This document shows, piece by piece, positions 44,196 to 53,076 of a DNA stretch of 64,000 bases; the first letter of the stretch is position 1; every line of letters begins with the position of its first letter. Under the pieces are notes generated by a model. It was given only the letters and a program-made list of their open reading frames with translations, was not told the DNA's origin and did not search any database. Source of the stretch: Phyllobacterium phragmitis (GTDB lineage Bacteria; Pseudomonadota; Alphaproteobacteria; Rhizobiales; Rhizobiaceae); NCBI RefSeq assembly GCF_002980495.1, contig NZ_PVBR01000003.1:310001-374000 (forward strand), given 5' to 3'. A program made the position numbers and the translations under genes.

Positions 44196-45233
44196 TCAGC
44201 GTTCAACCTCACGGTTCCACCGCTTCGTCCATTCCTCGCGCTGCGGGTTGATACCAGCCCAATCGGGATTGTAGAGCAGATCGACCCGTTCCCCGATGGG
44301 TGCCATCTTGCCCATTTCAGGGGGTATTTTCACCGTCTTGTTGACGGGACCATAGCCATATTCCTCAAGAAGGACGAGTTGCACCTTGGGCTCCAGCATC
44401 GCCTTGACGAATTCCGAAGCAAGAGGCGAAGCATTGGGCTTTTCGATCGGGCAGGCCGAGGCCAGAAGCGACACAGCGCCCTCCTTGGGATAGACGAAAT
44501 CGATCGGAAAGCCGGTATTGGCGAAGGATTGCACGCGGCCCGTGCCCCAGACGGCAAGCGCCGCCTGGCCCGACTGGAAAAGCTCGGTCATCTTGCCCGG
44601 TGACGGCTCGTAGGCGAGCACATTTTGATTGACCTCGTCCTTCATCGCCGTGAAGCCCGGTTCGATATCCTTCTCACCACCGCCATTCATCTTGGCGAAC
44701 ATGAGCAAGGTATAAAGGCCATAGGTATTGTTGATCGGCGGAATGACGATCCGACCCTTGAATTTCGGGTCCTTGAGATCGTCCCAGGAAGTCGGAGCCG
44801 CCCAGCCCTTATCGGCAAAATACTGCGTGTTGTACATCAGCCCGGTGGCAACGAGGCCGATGGCAACCGCACGATCGTCCTTGAAGCGGGCGGCATCATG
44901 AAGATCCTCCCCCGACAGCCCGTCGATCTTGCCGCAAAAGCCCAGTTCGATTGCCTGATACATCGGGCCGTCGTCAACGATGGCGACGTCGATCTGCTGA
45001 TTGCCTTTCTGCGCCTGCAGTTTTGCAAGCGTATCCGTCGAATTGCCGGCGACATATTCGACCTTCACGCCGTGCTTTTTTTCAAATTCAGGAACAACTT
45101 CGTCACGCATCGTCTTTTCAAACGATCCGCCATAACCGGCGACGTACAGGGTTTCCTGTTGGGCGAAAGCTGGGGCAACAGAAGCCATCATAGCCGTCAG
45201 ACTTGCTGCGGCGAGTAAATCCGAAAGTCGCAT
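44196..45233 (-). CDS. Periplasmic substrate-binding protein, PotD/F-like
   Basis: 345 residues. Signal peptide 1-24 (VAPAFAQ cut). EFEKKHGVKVEYVAGNSTDT, LQAQKGNQQIDVAIVDDGPM and the IEKPNASPLASEFVKAMLEP end are typical of family-1 binding proteins for polyamines, Fe(III) or opine-like solutes. First gene of the operon, 108 bases before potA-like, so it can be expressed above the others. Divergent from LysR. Confidence 0.9.
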   Translation of the reverse strand: MRLSDLLAAASLTAMMASVAPAFAQQETLYVAGYGGSFEKTMRDEVVPEFEKKHGVKVEYVAGNSTDTLAKLQAQKGNQQIDVAIVDDGPMYQAIELGFCGKIDGLSGEDLHDAARFKDDRAVAIGLVATGLMYNTQYFADKGWAAPTSWDDLKDPKFKGRIVIPPINNTYGLYTLLMFAKMNGGGEKDIEPGFTAMKDEVNQNVLAYEPSPGKMTELFQSGQAALAVWGTGRVQSFANTGFPIDFVYPKEGAVSLLASACPIEKPNASPLASEFVKAMLEPKVQLVLLEEYGYGPVNKTVKIPPEMGKMAPIGERVDLLYNPDWAGINPQREEWTKRWNREVER

Positions 45234-45396
45234 TTATCGTCATCCTCTCATTTGTCGGCAAAGGCGTCGCCATCCCTCTTTTTGTTTTGTGCGACGTCTT
45301 CGTGGTGGTGATGCCTTTAACAATTCCAAGATAGCTCTTGATCGTCAAATTCATAATAGTACCCTCTGCATCACCTAATGTTATGAAAGGACTGGG

Positions 45397-46296
45397 ATGG
45401 CGCGGGTCAATCTGAGACAGGTAGAGGCATTTCGCGCTGTCATGTTATCGGGGAGTGTCACTGCCGCGGCTGGAGTGATGGGTGTGACCCAGCCTGCCAT
45501 CAGCCGGATGCTGCGAGACCTGCAAAGTTCTTTGAACATGGCGCTGTTCGAGAAAAAGGGGACGGGTCTTGTCCCCACCGCCGCGGCCAGTGCGCTTTAC
45601 ACCGAAGTCGAACGCTCGTTTCACGGGCTGGACCGGATCATCGTGGCGGCCGAGGAAATTCGCGCGCGCCGTACGGGCGCTTTGCGCATTGCCGCTCTGC
45701 CGGCCCTGGCCAATGGCTTCCTTCCGCGTTTTGCCGGCGATTTTCTGCTGCAGCGGCCCAATCTCAATTTCTCTCTGTTTGGCGTGATATCGCCGCTCGT
45801 TATCGATTGGGTTTTGAACCTTCAATGCGATCTCGGTTTCGCGGAGGTGCCGATCGCCCACGCAGGTCTGCCGACAATTCGCATGCCGGCGCTGCCGCGT
45901 GTCGCGGTCTTGCCGGAAGGTCATCGGCTGACCGGCAAGACCAGCGTGCGGCCGCGCGACCTGGAGGGAGAAACATTCATCTCGCTGACCCATGGCAGCG
46001 CCGGCAGACATCTGATCGACAATGTGTTCGCAAAGCACGGCGTCTCCCGTATCCTGCGTGTGGAGACAGCCTTGTCCGAGATCATGTGCGGGATGGTCGC
46101 TTCCGGCCTGGGCGTGGCGATCTGCGATCCCTTCACCGCGGCTGAATTTTCAACCCGCGGTGTGGTTTCCCGCCCGTTCCTGCCGCATATCGACTTTGAA
46201 TTCGCCGCAGTCTTTCCGCCGCAAAGAAGCCCCTCCCCGGTGGCCACGGAATTTGTCCGGGCCCTGGCCGAGCGTATCGGTGAACTGCAATTGTGA
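45397..46296 (+). CDS. LysR-family regulator of the amine-oxidation operon
   Basis: 299 residues. VNLRQVEAFRAVMLSGSVTA and AAGVMGVTQPAISRMLRDLQ give the HTH (residues 3-62), followed by an effector domain. It is divergent from the binding-protein gene, 163 bases apart, so it probably senses the imported amine or its product. I saw no clean operator in the gap. AAAGGACT precedes the start. Its stop overlaps the next gene's possible GTG start. Confidence 0.92.
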   Translation: MARVNLRQVEAFRAVMLSGSVTAAAGVMGVTQPAISRMLRDLQSSLNMALFEKKGTGLVPTAAASALYTEVERSFHGLDRIIVAAEEIRARRTGALRIAALPALANGFLPRFAGDFLLQRPNLNFSLFGVISPLVIDWVLNLQCDLGFAEVPIAHAGLPTIRMPALPRVAVLPEGHRLTGKTSVRPRDLEGETFISLTHGSAGRHLIDNVFAKHGVSRILRVETALSEIMCGMVASGLGVAICDPFTAAEFSTRGVVSRPFLPHIDFEFAAVFPPQRSPSPVATEFVRALAERIGELQL

Positions 46297-47015
46297 TCAG
46301 ACGTCCAGTGGTGCAAAGGCCTGGCGATCAAGACAAAGGAAGTGACTTGGAAACGACGCTTTACCTCCCGATCAAACGCTTTCTCGAAACAGCCGGCTAT
46401 AGCGTCAAGGGCGAGATCGGAGGCTGTGATATCGTTGCGCTCAATGACGAAGAACCACCGCTCGTCGTCATTTGCGAACTTAAACTCCGTTTCAATCTTG
46501 AGTTGATCCTGCAAGCGGTCGACAGGGCAGCCGCCAGCGATGAAGTCTGGCTTGCCGCTCGCGTTTCCGCGAAGGGCAAGGGACGTGAAACCGATCGCCG
46601 CTTCCGCGACCTGTGCCGCCGGCTCGGCTTTGGCATGCTGGCCGTTTCCGACAACGACCATGTCGATATCATGGTCAGTCCGGTCGCTGCGATGCCGCGA
46701 AGAAACGCCCGAAAAAGATCGCGTCTTGTCGCCGAACACAGGCGTCGCAAGGGCGATCCGACTTTGGGTGGTGGATCACGTGCACCCATCATGACGGCCT
46801 ATCGACAGCAGGCGCTCGCCTGCGCGAACGCTCTGCAAGATGGTCCGTCACGTCCCCGCGATCTCCGCCCCATCGCGCCCGATGCCGCCAAGATCCTGCT
46901 GAGCAACGTCTATGGCTGGTTCGAACGTGTCGACCGTGGCGTTTATGCGTTGACCGAAGCAGGGGCCGAGGCGCTCAAACGTTGGCCCTCTCAGCCAGCG
47001 AGCGACAACAGCTAA
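46293..47015 (+). CDS. DUF2161 domain protein, putative PD-(D/E)XK phosphodiesterase
   Basis: 240 residues from GTG at 46293 (GTGA overlap with LysR) or 222 residues from TTG at 46347, which has AAGGAAG 5 bases upstream and begins on LETTLYLPIKRFLE, the usual start of the family. CELKLRFNLELILQAVDRAA and the GGCDIVALND segment fit the nuclease-like core (D ... E-x-K). It ends with a winged-helix-like tail. Function unknown; no phage or defence genes nearby. Confidence 0.82.
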   Translation: MIRRPVVQRPGDQDKGSDLETTLYLPIKRFLETAGYSVKGEIGGCDIVALNDEEPPLVVICELKLRFNLELILQAVDRAAASDEVWLAARVSAKGKGRETDRRFRDLCRRLGFGMLAVSDNDHVDIMVSPVAAMPRRNARKRSRLVAEHRRRKGDPTLGGGSRAPIMTAYRQQALACANALQDGPSRPRDLRPIAPDAAKILLSNVYGWFERVDRGVYALTEAGAEALKRWPSQPASDNS

Positions 47016-47133
47016 GATCAATGTCAATCATGACAACGGAGTAACATCTATTGACGGCAGCGATGACGCCAGCTTACGCTGACCAGCAACAACGATATTC
47101 GACAAGAATACGAAACCACGGAGGAGACTACCC

Positions 47134-48111
47134 ATGATTTGCAGACGCCTTATGTGCAGTTTAGCGATCGGCGCTGTTGCCGCTGTTTTCATGCCGGCGG
47201 CCGCGGCACTCGCAGATTATCCTGATCGGCCGATCACGCTGATCGTTCCCTGGGGTGCGGGCGGTGGAACGGACTCCACGGCGCGCATCATCGGCTCGCT
47301 CCTCCAAAAGGAACTGGGGCAACCCGTCAACGTCGTCAACCGCACCGGCGGTTCGGGCGTCGTCGGCCATAGCGCAATCGCTGAAGCGGATCCTGACGGC
47401 TACACGCTCGGCATCGCAACCGTTGAAATCGGCATGATGCACTGGCAGGGACTGACGGAGTTGACCTATGCGGATTACACCCCGCTTACCCTGATGAACG
47501 AAGACCCGGGCGCGGTCCAGGTCAGTGCCGACGCGCCCTGGAAGGATCTTCCGGCGCTTATAGACGACATCAAGGCCAATCCAGGCAAGTACAAGGCCTC
47601 AGGAACCGGCCAGGGCGGCATCTGGCATCTCGCCATTGCCGGCCTTCTCTCCAAGCTCGACGTCGATCCCTCCTCCGTACCCTGGGTTCCAAGCAATGGC
47701 GCGGCGCCCGGCCTGCAGGACCTCGTGGCCGGAGGCGTCTCCATCGTCCCCTGCTCGATTCCCGAAGCGCGCTCGCTGCTCAGCGCCGGTCGCGTCAAAT
47801 CTCTCGCCGTCATGTCGGAAGAGCGCAACGCCGCCTTCCCGGATATCCCCACCACCAAGGAGGCAATAGGCGTCAGTTGGACGCTCGGCGCCTGGCGCGG
47901 CATTGTCGCACCCAAGGGTCTGCCGGATGCGGAAAGCGAGATGCTGATCGCCGCGCTCAAAAAGGTCTATGACAGCGAAGAATATAAATCCTTCATGTCG
48001 AAGCAGGGTTTCGGCGTGCGCTGGGCATCGGGCGCGGAGTTCGGCAATTTCATGAAAGCCAGCGACGAGACGCTTGGTGAGGTCATGAAGCAGGTCGGTC
48101 TGGCTAAATAG
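47134..48111 (+). CDS. Tripartite tricarboxylate transporter substrate-binding protein (Bug family), second system
   Basis: 325 residues. Signal peptide 1-28 (ALADYPDRPIT follows). Bug motifs: ITLIVPWGAGGGTDSTARII, GQPVNVVNRTGGSGVVGH and VPSNGAAPGLQDLVAGGVSI. A GGAGGAGA site sits before the ATG. It opens a TctC-TctB-TctA operon without a nearby regulator, so control may be from a distance. Substrate unknown, likely a carboxylate. Confidence 0.92.
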   Translation: MICRRLMCSLAIGAVAAVFMPAAAALADYPDRPITLIVPWGAGGGTDSTARIIGSLLQKELGQPVNVVNRTGGSGVVGHSAIAEADPDGYTLGIATVEIGMMHWQGLTELTYADYTPLTLMNEDPGAVQVSADAPWKDLPALIDDIKANPGKYKASGTGQGGIWHLAIAGLLSKLDVDPSSVPWVPSNGAAPGLQDLVAGGVSIVPCSIPEARSLLSAGRVKSLAVMSEERNAAFPDIPTTKEAIGVSWTLGAWRGIVAPKGLPDAESEMLIAALKKVYDSEEYKSFMSKQGFGVRWASGAEFGNFMKASDETLGEVMKQVGLAK

Positions 48112-48201
48112 CCATTTCCGCCCCTTCCGGTTTTTGCAGATCGCCGCGTTTCTCAAGACGCGCGGCGATTGCTACGGCCCTTCGAGCGCGGAGCGAGGCA
48201 G

Positions 48202-48669
48202 ATGCGTTTCAATGATGCGGTACTGGGTGCGGTTCTGCTTGCGTTTTCAATCACGGTCGGGCTCTGGGCGCGGATCTTTCCGGCGATCCCGGGACAGGAA
48301 TATGGCGCAGCCGTCTTCCCAACAGTGGTCGCCGTTGCGCTTGGGATTTGCGCGCTGCTGTTGATCATGTCGGGTTTGCGCCAGGGCGGCGGAGTGCTCC
48401 TGTTCGAGGGATGGGCCCGCGAGCCGGGCGGATATCTCCGCATCGCATGCACCATCGCTCTGGTCATCTTTTATATCCTGGCCGCCAAGCCGCTCGGTTT
48501 CATCCCGACGATGACGATCATTCTGCTTTTCACGCTGCGGATGCTCAAAACCGGCTGGCTGCCGGCCATCGCTATCGCGCTCGTCACGGCCGTCGTGCTG
48601 CAATGGTCGTTTGGCAATCTTCTCCAGGTGCCCCTCCCCTGGGGCATATTGTCGGCATGGAGGTTCTGA
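48202..48669 (+). CDS. tctB: TctB-family membrane subunit, second system
   Basis: 155 residues, four membrane segments (about 7-28, 36-62, 83-103 and 118-145). GQEYGAAVFPTVVAVALGIC matches the TctB second segment. ATG 48202 has AGCGAGG upstream; an earlier TTG would add 11 non-conserved residues. Ends 3 bases before tctA. Confidence 0.86.
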   Translation: MRFNDAVLGAVLLAFSITVGLWARIFPAIPGQEYGAAVFPTVVAVALGICALLLIMSGLRQGGGVLLFEGWAREPGGYLRIACTIALVIFYILAAKPLGFIPTMTIILLFTLRMLKTGWLPAIAIALVTAVVLQWSFGNLLQVPLPWGILSAWRF

Positions 48670-48672
48670 GCG

Positions 48673-50205
48673 ATGAGCGCTATCGAAGCCGCATTCGGGC
48701 TTATCCTTCACTGGAATGTGCTCGTTACAATCATCGCTGCCGCCATATTCGGCCTTTTCGTCGGCGCCATTCCCGGCCTGACGGCGACGATGGCGATTGC
48801 CCTGCTCGTTCCCGTGACTTTCTTCATGGATCCCGTTCCAGCCGTCGGGGCGATGGTGACCTGTTCCGCCATGGCCATATTCGCCGGAGACATCCCCGGC
48901 ACGCTGCTGCGCATTCCAGGCACGCCGGCTTCCGCCGCCTATGCCGACGAGGCCTTCCGCATGACGCAGAAGGGTGAGGCGGAGCGCGCGCTCGGCGCAA
49001 ACCTCCTGTTTTCGGCCATCGGAGGGCTATTCGGTACGATCGTGCTGATGTTCAGCGCACCGTGGCTCGCCGAGATCGCGCTCAAATTCTCCTCGTTCGA
49101 ATATTTCTGGATGGCGCTCCTGGGACTGACATGTGCCGCCTTCATCGGGGCGAGTGCACCCGTGAAGGGTCTCGTCAGCCTGCTGATCGGTCTCTTCGTC
49201 GCGACCATAGGCCTGAACAATCCCGCCGGTGTCCCCCGTTTTTCCTTCGGCAATACCAATCTCATGGGCGGCATCGATTTCATTTCAGCCATGATCGGCC
49301 TCTTCGCCGTTTCGGAGGTTCTGAGGACCGTGGCCGGCGGTGCGCGCCCAGCCCCAATGGTTCAGGCCTCGATCGGCAATCTGTTCAAGGGATGGGGGCG
49401 GCTGTTCAAGACCTACTGGCGCCAGCAACTGCGTGGAAACATTCTCGGCACTGCAATCGGCGTGCTGCCCGGCGCAGGCGCCGACATCGCCGCCTGGGTT
49501 GCCTATGCGATCAGCCGCCGGTTTTCAAAGACGCCTGAAAAATTCGGAAAGGGCCATCTCGAAGGGATCGTGGAATCGACCTCAGCCAACAATTCGGCGC
49601 TTGCCGGCGCATGGGTTCCAGCGCTGGTTTTCGGCATCCCGGGCGATTCCATCACGGCGGTCGTGATCGGCGTTCTCTACGTCAAGGGTCTCAATCCGGG
49701 ACCGACGCTGTTCCTGAACGATCCACAGATGATCTACGCCGTTTTTCTCGTTTTCATCCTTGCCAATTTGATCATGATCCCCTTCGGATGGGGCGCCATC
49801 AAGCTGGCCAAGCAGATTCTCCGCGTGCCGTCCAAGGTGCTGATGCCCGTCATTCTCGCCTTCTGCATCGTCGGTGCGTTCGCCACCAACAACACAGTCT
49901 TCAATGTGTCGGTGATGCTGGTGTTCGGCGTCCTCGGCTTCATCATGGAAGAAAACGACGTGCCCATCGCACCATGCATTCTCGGTATCGTTCTCGGCCC
50001 CATGCTGGAGCAGAATTTCGTGACGTCGATGATCAAGGCGGATGGCAGCTTCCTCGGCTTCTTCGAACGGCCGATCGCCGCTTCGCTCGGCGTCGTGACA
50101 CTGCTGATCTGGGGTTCCTCGTTCTTGTCTTATCTCATTGCTCGCAAGCGCGGCGCCCATGGTTCGGATAGCCGGGCAATAAGCCACGACGCCACAAACC
50201 CGTGA
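48673..50205 (+). CDS. tctA: TctA-family membrane subunit, second system
   Basis: 510 residues, about 11-12 membrane segments. GAIPGLTATMAIALLVPVTF and GVLPGAGADIAAWVAYAISR are the two hallmark repeats. IPGTLLRIPGTPASAAYADE and FGIPGDSITAVVIGVLYVKG are also typical. It is a second, distinct TctA, only partly alike the one at 9.6 kb. Closes the operon. Confidence 0.93.
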   Translation: MSAIEAAFGLILHWNVLVTIIAAAIFGLFVGAIPGLTATMAIALLVPVTFFMDPVPAVGAMVTCSAMAIFAGDIPGTLLRIPGTPASAAYADEAFRMTQKGEAERALGANLLFSAIGGLFGTIVLMFSAPWLAEIALKFSSFEYFWMALLGLTCAAFIGASAPVKGLVSLLIGLFVATIGLNNPAGVPRFSFGNTNLMGGIDFISAMIGLFAVSEVLRTVAGGARPAPMVQASIGNLFKGWGRLFKTYWRQQLRGNILGTAIGVLPGAGADIAAWVAYAISRRFSKTPEKFGKGHLEGIVESTSANNSALAGAWVPALVFGIPGDSITAVVIGVLYVKGLNPGPTLFLNDPQMIYAVFLVFILANLIMIPFGWGAIKLAKQILRVPSKVLMPVILAFCIVGAFATNNTVFNVSVMLVFGVLGFIMEENDVPIAPCILGIVLGPMLEQNFVTSMIKADGSFLGFFERPIAASLGVVTLLIWGSSFLSYLIARKRGAHGSDSRAISHDATNP

Positions 50206-50290
50206 AGCGTTGCTTCATGCAATGTTTTTACGGAACGATTCCGTCGGACGACAGTTGCCTTGGATCGACATCCGATAAAGGAACCAAGCC

Positions 50291-50644
50291 ATGAAAACGA
50301 TGTCACAATTGTTGGCTGCCTCAGTCATCATATTGCTTTCCGGCGGCTTTGCTGCTGCCGAATGCGTTGACACGACAAGGTCGGCGCCGGACGGCACCAA
50401 AACGGCAGATATCGCGAAAGACGGCAGCAAGGCACCGCTCGAGGAGCCGACCGGCGATTCTGCAAACGCGGATCCCGGGCCGGACGCAGTGAAAAAGGAT
50501 GGGCAAACGATGCCGCTTGCCAGCCAGCAGGCAGGTGGAGACAAGGACCTCGCAGTCTCGCAGCAGGATGCCCAAGCCCAGCAGGAAGGCGGCAAAACTG
50601 CCGCGGCTGAAGCGAAATCCGGCAAGGACGCCTGCGTAGAATAG
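50291..50644 (+). CDS. Small secreted hypothetical protein
   Basis: 117 residues. Signal peptide 1-23 (AASVIILLSGGFAAAEC). The mature part is hydrophilic and low in complexity (Ala, Gln, Asp, Lys-rich), with one Cys near the start and one near the end (GKDACVE) that could form a disulfide. AAAGGAACC lies before the Met. No family is recognised. Confidence 0.65.
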   Translation: MKTMSQLLAASVIILLSGGFAAAECVDTTRSAPDGTKTADIAKDGSKAPLEEPTGDSANADPGPDAVKKDGQTMPLASQQAGGDKDLAVSQQDAQAQQEGGKTAAAEAKSGKDACVE

Positions 50645-50705
50645 CGTGCCAAACTGCTGGACCGAATAGCCCGCGAGCCATCGTCGCCAGCGCTGATGGC
50701 TCCAT

Positions 50706-51920
50706 TTATCCCTGGCGCTGCAACCACGCATCGATACCCGCAGCCGCTGCCCTGCCCGTGGCGAGGCAGGCGCTAAGGAGATAACCGCCGGTGGGCGCTT
50801 CCCAATCAAGCATTTCGCCAGCAGCGAAAACGCCCGGAAGCGCCTTCAGCATATAATCCTCGTCAATGCCGCTCCATGAGATGCCGCCCGCCGAAGAGAT
50901 AGCCTCCGCGATGGGGCGGGGCTTGAGGATTGAAAGCGGCAAGGCCTTGATGATTTGGGAGAGCTGTTGCGGATCGGCCCTGCCCGCCTCGGGCGCGATC
51001 TCCCGCAACAGCGCAGCTTTGACGCCTTCGACACCGGCGCCCTTACGAAGCCGGCTGGAAAAGCTTGCCTTGGTCCCTTGCCGAGCGAAATCCCGTGACA
51101 GCCGCTCCATTGACCTGCCAGGCACAAGGTCGAGCGCGAGACCAGCATTGCCCTCTCGTTCAAGACGGTCCCGCAGGTTTGCTGCATGGGCATAAACAAG
51201 GCTGCCTTCGATACCGTTTTGCGTGATCACAAATTCGCCGGGAAGCGTGCCTGCATCCGATGTAGCGGTCACGGATTTTACCGGCGCGCCTGCAAAACGA
51301 TCCCTGAAGGTTTCGCTCCAGTCGACGTCGAAGCCGCAATTGGCGGGGTGAAGATCATTAATCTCCACACATTTGTCTTTCAGCCAAGGGACCCACGCCG
51401 CATCGGATCCAAGCCGCGGCCAGCTCGCGCCGCCTAGCGACAGCAAAATCGCATCGCCACGAACCACTTCCTGCCCCTTCGGGGTTGTGAAAACGCAGCC
51501 CTCCTCTGCAAAGCCTTCCCAGCGGTGACGCGTGAGGATCCTGACACCCTGTGCCTCAAGCCTGCCGAGCCAGGCGCGCAGAAGCGGCGACGCCTTCATC
51601 GCCTTTGGAAAAACACGTCCGGAGGAACCGACGAAGGTCTCGGTGCCGAGACCGCCCGCCCAGGCCCGAATATCGTCCGGCGTGAACGCATCGAGAGCAG
51701 TCCGCAATCGCTCGAAAGCGGAGCCGAAACGCGTCGCAAAGCGCGCGTAATCCTCCGCGTGGGTGATGTTGAGGCCGGATTTTCCCGCGAGCAGGAATTT
51801 GCGACCAACTGTGGGCATGCTGTCATAGATCGTCACGCAATGGCCGCGTTGGGATAAAACCTCCGCCGCCATCAGACCAGCCGGCCCGCCGCCGATGATC
51901 GCGATTTCTTTTCTTTTCAT
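50706..51920 (-). CDS. TIGR03862-family FAD/NAD(P)-binding flavoprotein (HI0933-like)
   Basis: 404 residues from MKRKEIAI. FAD motif IAIIGGGPAGLMAAEVLSQR at 5-24, VGRKFLLAGKSGLNITHAED, a GNAGLALDLVPGR stretch and the C-terminal LLSACLATGRAAAAGIDAWL agree with this poorly characterised flavoprotein family. Longer frames upstream (from 51974) add nothing conserved. Function unknown; it may be a redox-type BaiN-like reductase. Confidence 0.85.
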   Translation of the reverse strand: MKRKEIAIIGGGPAGLMAAEVLSQRGHCVTIYDSMPTVGRKFLLAGKSGLNITHAEDYARFATRFGSAFERLRTALDAFTPDDIRAWAGGLGTETFVGSSGRVFPKAMKASPLLRAWLGRLEAQGVRILTRHRWEGFAEEGCVFTTPKGQEVVRGDAILLSLGGASWPRLGSDAAWVPWLKDKCVEINDLHPANCGFDVDWSETFRDRFAGAPVKSVTATSDAGTLPGEFVITQNGIEGSLVYAHAANLRDRLEREGNAGLALDLVPGRSMERLSRDFARQGTKASFSSRLRKGAGVEGVKAALLREIAPEAGRADPQQLSQIIKALPLSILKPRPIAEAISSAGGISWSGIDEDYMLKALPGVFAAGEMLDWEAPTGGYLLSACLATGRAAAAGIDAWLQRQG

Positions 51921-52014
51921 AAAGTGGTCCTGAATCCTTTGGCCGGTTCTGGCGGACGTGAGCTCTGCACGCAAGGCAAAGTACGGATTTTCTGATGCAT
52001 TGGAGATTCGTGCT

Positions 52015-52998
52015 CTACGACGCGGCCGCGCGAACAGCGCCCGGCGATCGTCCTATCACGCGCTTGAATGCCCGGCTGAAGGCTGCCTGCGATCCATAGC
52101 CGAGGCGGTGCGCTACACTTTCGATCGGCATCCTTTCGCGTCCGATCCACTGTGCGGCGAGGCGCATGCGCAACTCCGTCAGATAGCGCACCGGCGTCAT
52201 GCCCGTCACCTCCAGGAAGCGCTCGGCGAAGACCGAGCGCGAGCTTCCCATTTCCGCTGCAAGCTCGGCCACCGTCCAGTCGCGGCCAGGTTCGCGATGC
52301 AAGGCCGCGATGACCCGACCGAGCCGCGGATCGCGCAAGGCCTCGATCCAGCCCGTCGCATCGCCGCAACCGCATTCCACCCAGCCGCGGACGATCGTGG
52401 CGGAAACGACATCGGCAAGCCGCGCCAGTATCCCGGCATAGCCTGCCCGTTCCATGCGCGCTTCGCGCTCCATGGCTTCGAGCATCGGCAGTATCTCGGG
52501 CTGCCGGCCAAGCAGTGTGCCGACATGCATCACCTCCGGCATGAGCGCCACAAGCGAATGCATGCCGCCCAGATCGAATTCCATGCAGCCGCTGAAGATC
52601 AGGGCGTCTTTCGTCCGGCAGGTTTCTTCCGCGCAGGAAATGATTGCGCCGACCATCTCGCAAAGTGGAATGGCGTCATAGGTGATGATGTCGCGGCTGG
52701 GCAGATCAGGCGCGGAGAGAAGATCATGCATTCCGCCCCGCGGCAAAAGCACTGCATCATGCGTGTCGAGCATCTGGACTGTCCCACCGGCGGTACGCAG
52801 CAAGACGGGGCCACGGGCCACGAAATGGAACTGCGCTCGCCCCTCGACTGCACCGAAGCCAATGCCGAAGGGCGGCGTCATCTGTATCCGCTTATAATGA
52901 ATCCCGTTGAGACGCATGCCCAAAAGCAACTCGCTCACGAGGTCGCCCGGAGGCTGCACGCGCAAGGCAGGTCGAGTTTCAGACTTATGATCAAACAT
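52015..52998 (-). CDS. AraC-family regulator with cupin-type N-terminus
   Basis: 327 residues. The N-terminal cupin-like half (LLGMRLNGIHYKRIQMTPPF, LPRGGMHDLLSAP) is followed by a C-terminal AraC pair of HTHs (WTVAELAAEMGSSRSVFAER, MPIESVAHRLGYGSQAAFSR, AFKRVIGRSPGAVR). The start at 52998 is chosen because upstream codons are non-conserved. It is divergent from an MFS gene, a common pairing for drug-efflux control. Confidence 0.9.
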   Translation of the reverse strand: MFDHKSETRPALRVQPPGDLVSELLLGMRLNGIHYKRIQMTPPFGIGFGAVEGRAQFHFVARGPVLLRTAGGTVQMLDTHDAVLLPRGGMHDLLSAPDLPSRDIITYDAIPLCEMVGAIISCAEETCRTKDALIFSGCMEFDLGGMHSLVALMPEVMHVGTLLGRQPEILPMLEAMEREARMERAGYAGILARLADVVSATIVRGWVECGCGDATGWIEALRDPRLGRVIAALHREPGRDWTVAELAAEMGSSRSVFAERFLEVTGMTPVRYLTELRMRLAAQWIGRERMPIESVAHRLGYGSQAAFSRAFKRVIGRSPGAVRAAAS

Positions 52999-53038
52999 TC
53001 CGGATTTATTGGCATAGATGGTCCGGAAAGTCCATCCT

Positions 53039-53058
53039 ATTGTGCTGCACCGCACAAT
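53039..53058. promoter_or_regulatory. Candidate AraC operator
   Basis: Inverted repeat ATTGTGC-TGCACC-GCACAAT in the gap between the divergent AraC and MFS genes. It lies 19 bases before the MFS start, fitting a control site. Confidence 0.55.
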
Positions 53059-53076
53059 TTCTGGAAAGGACAGCAG

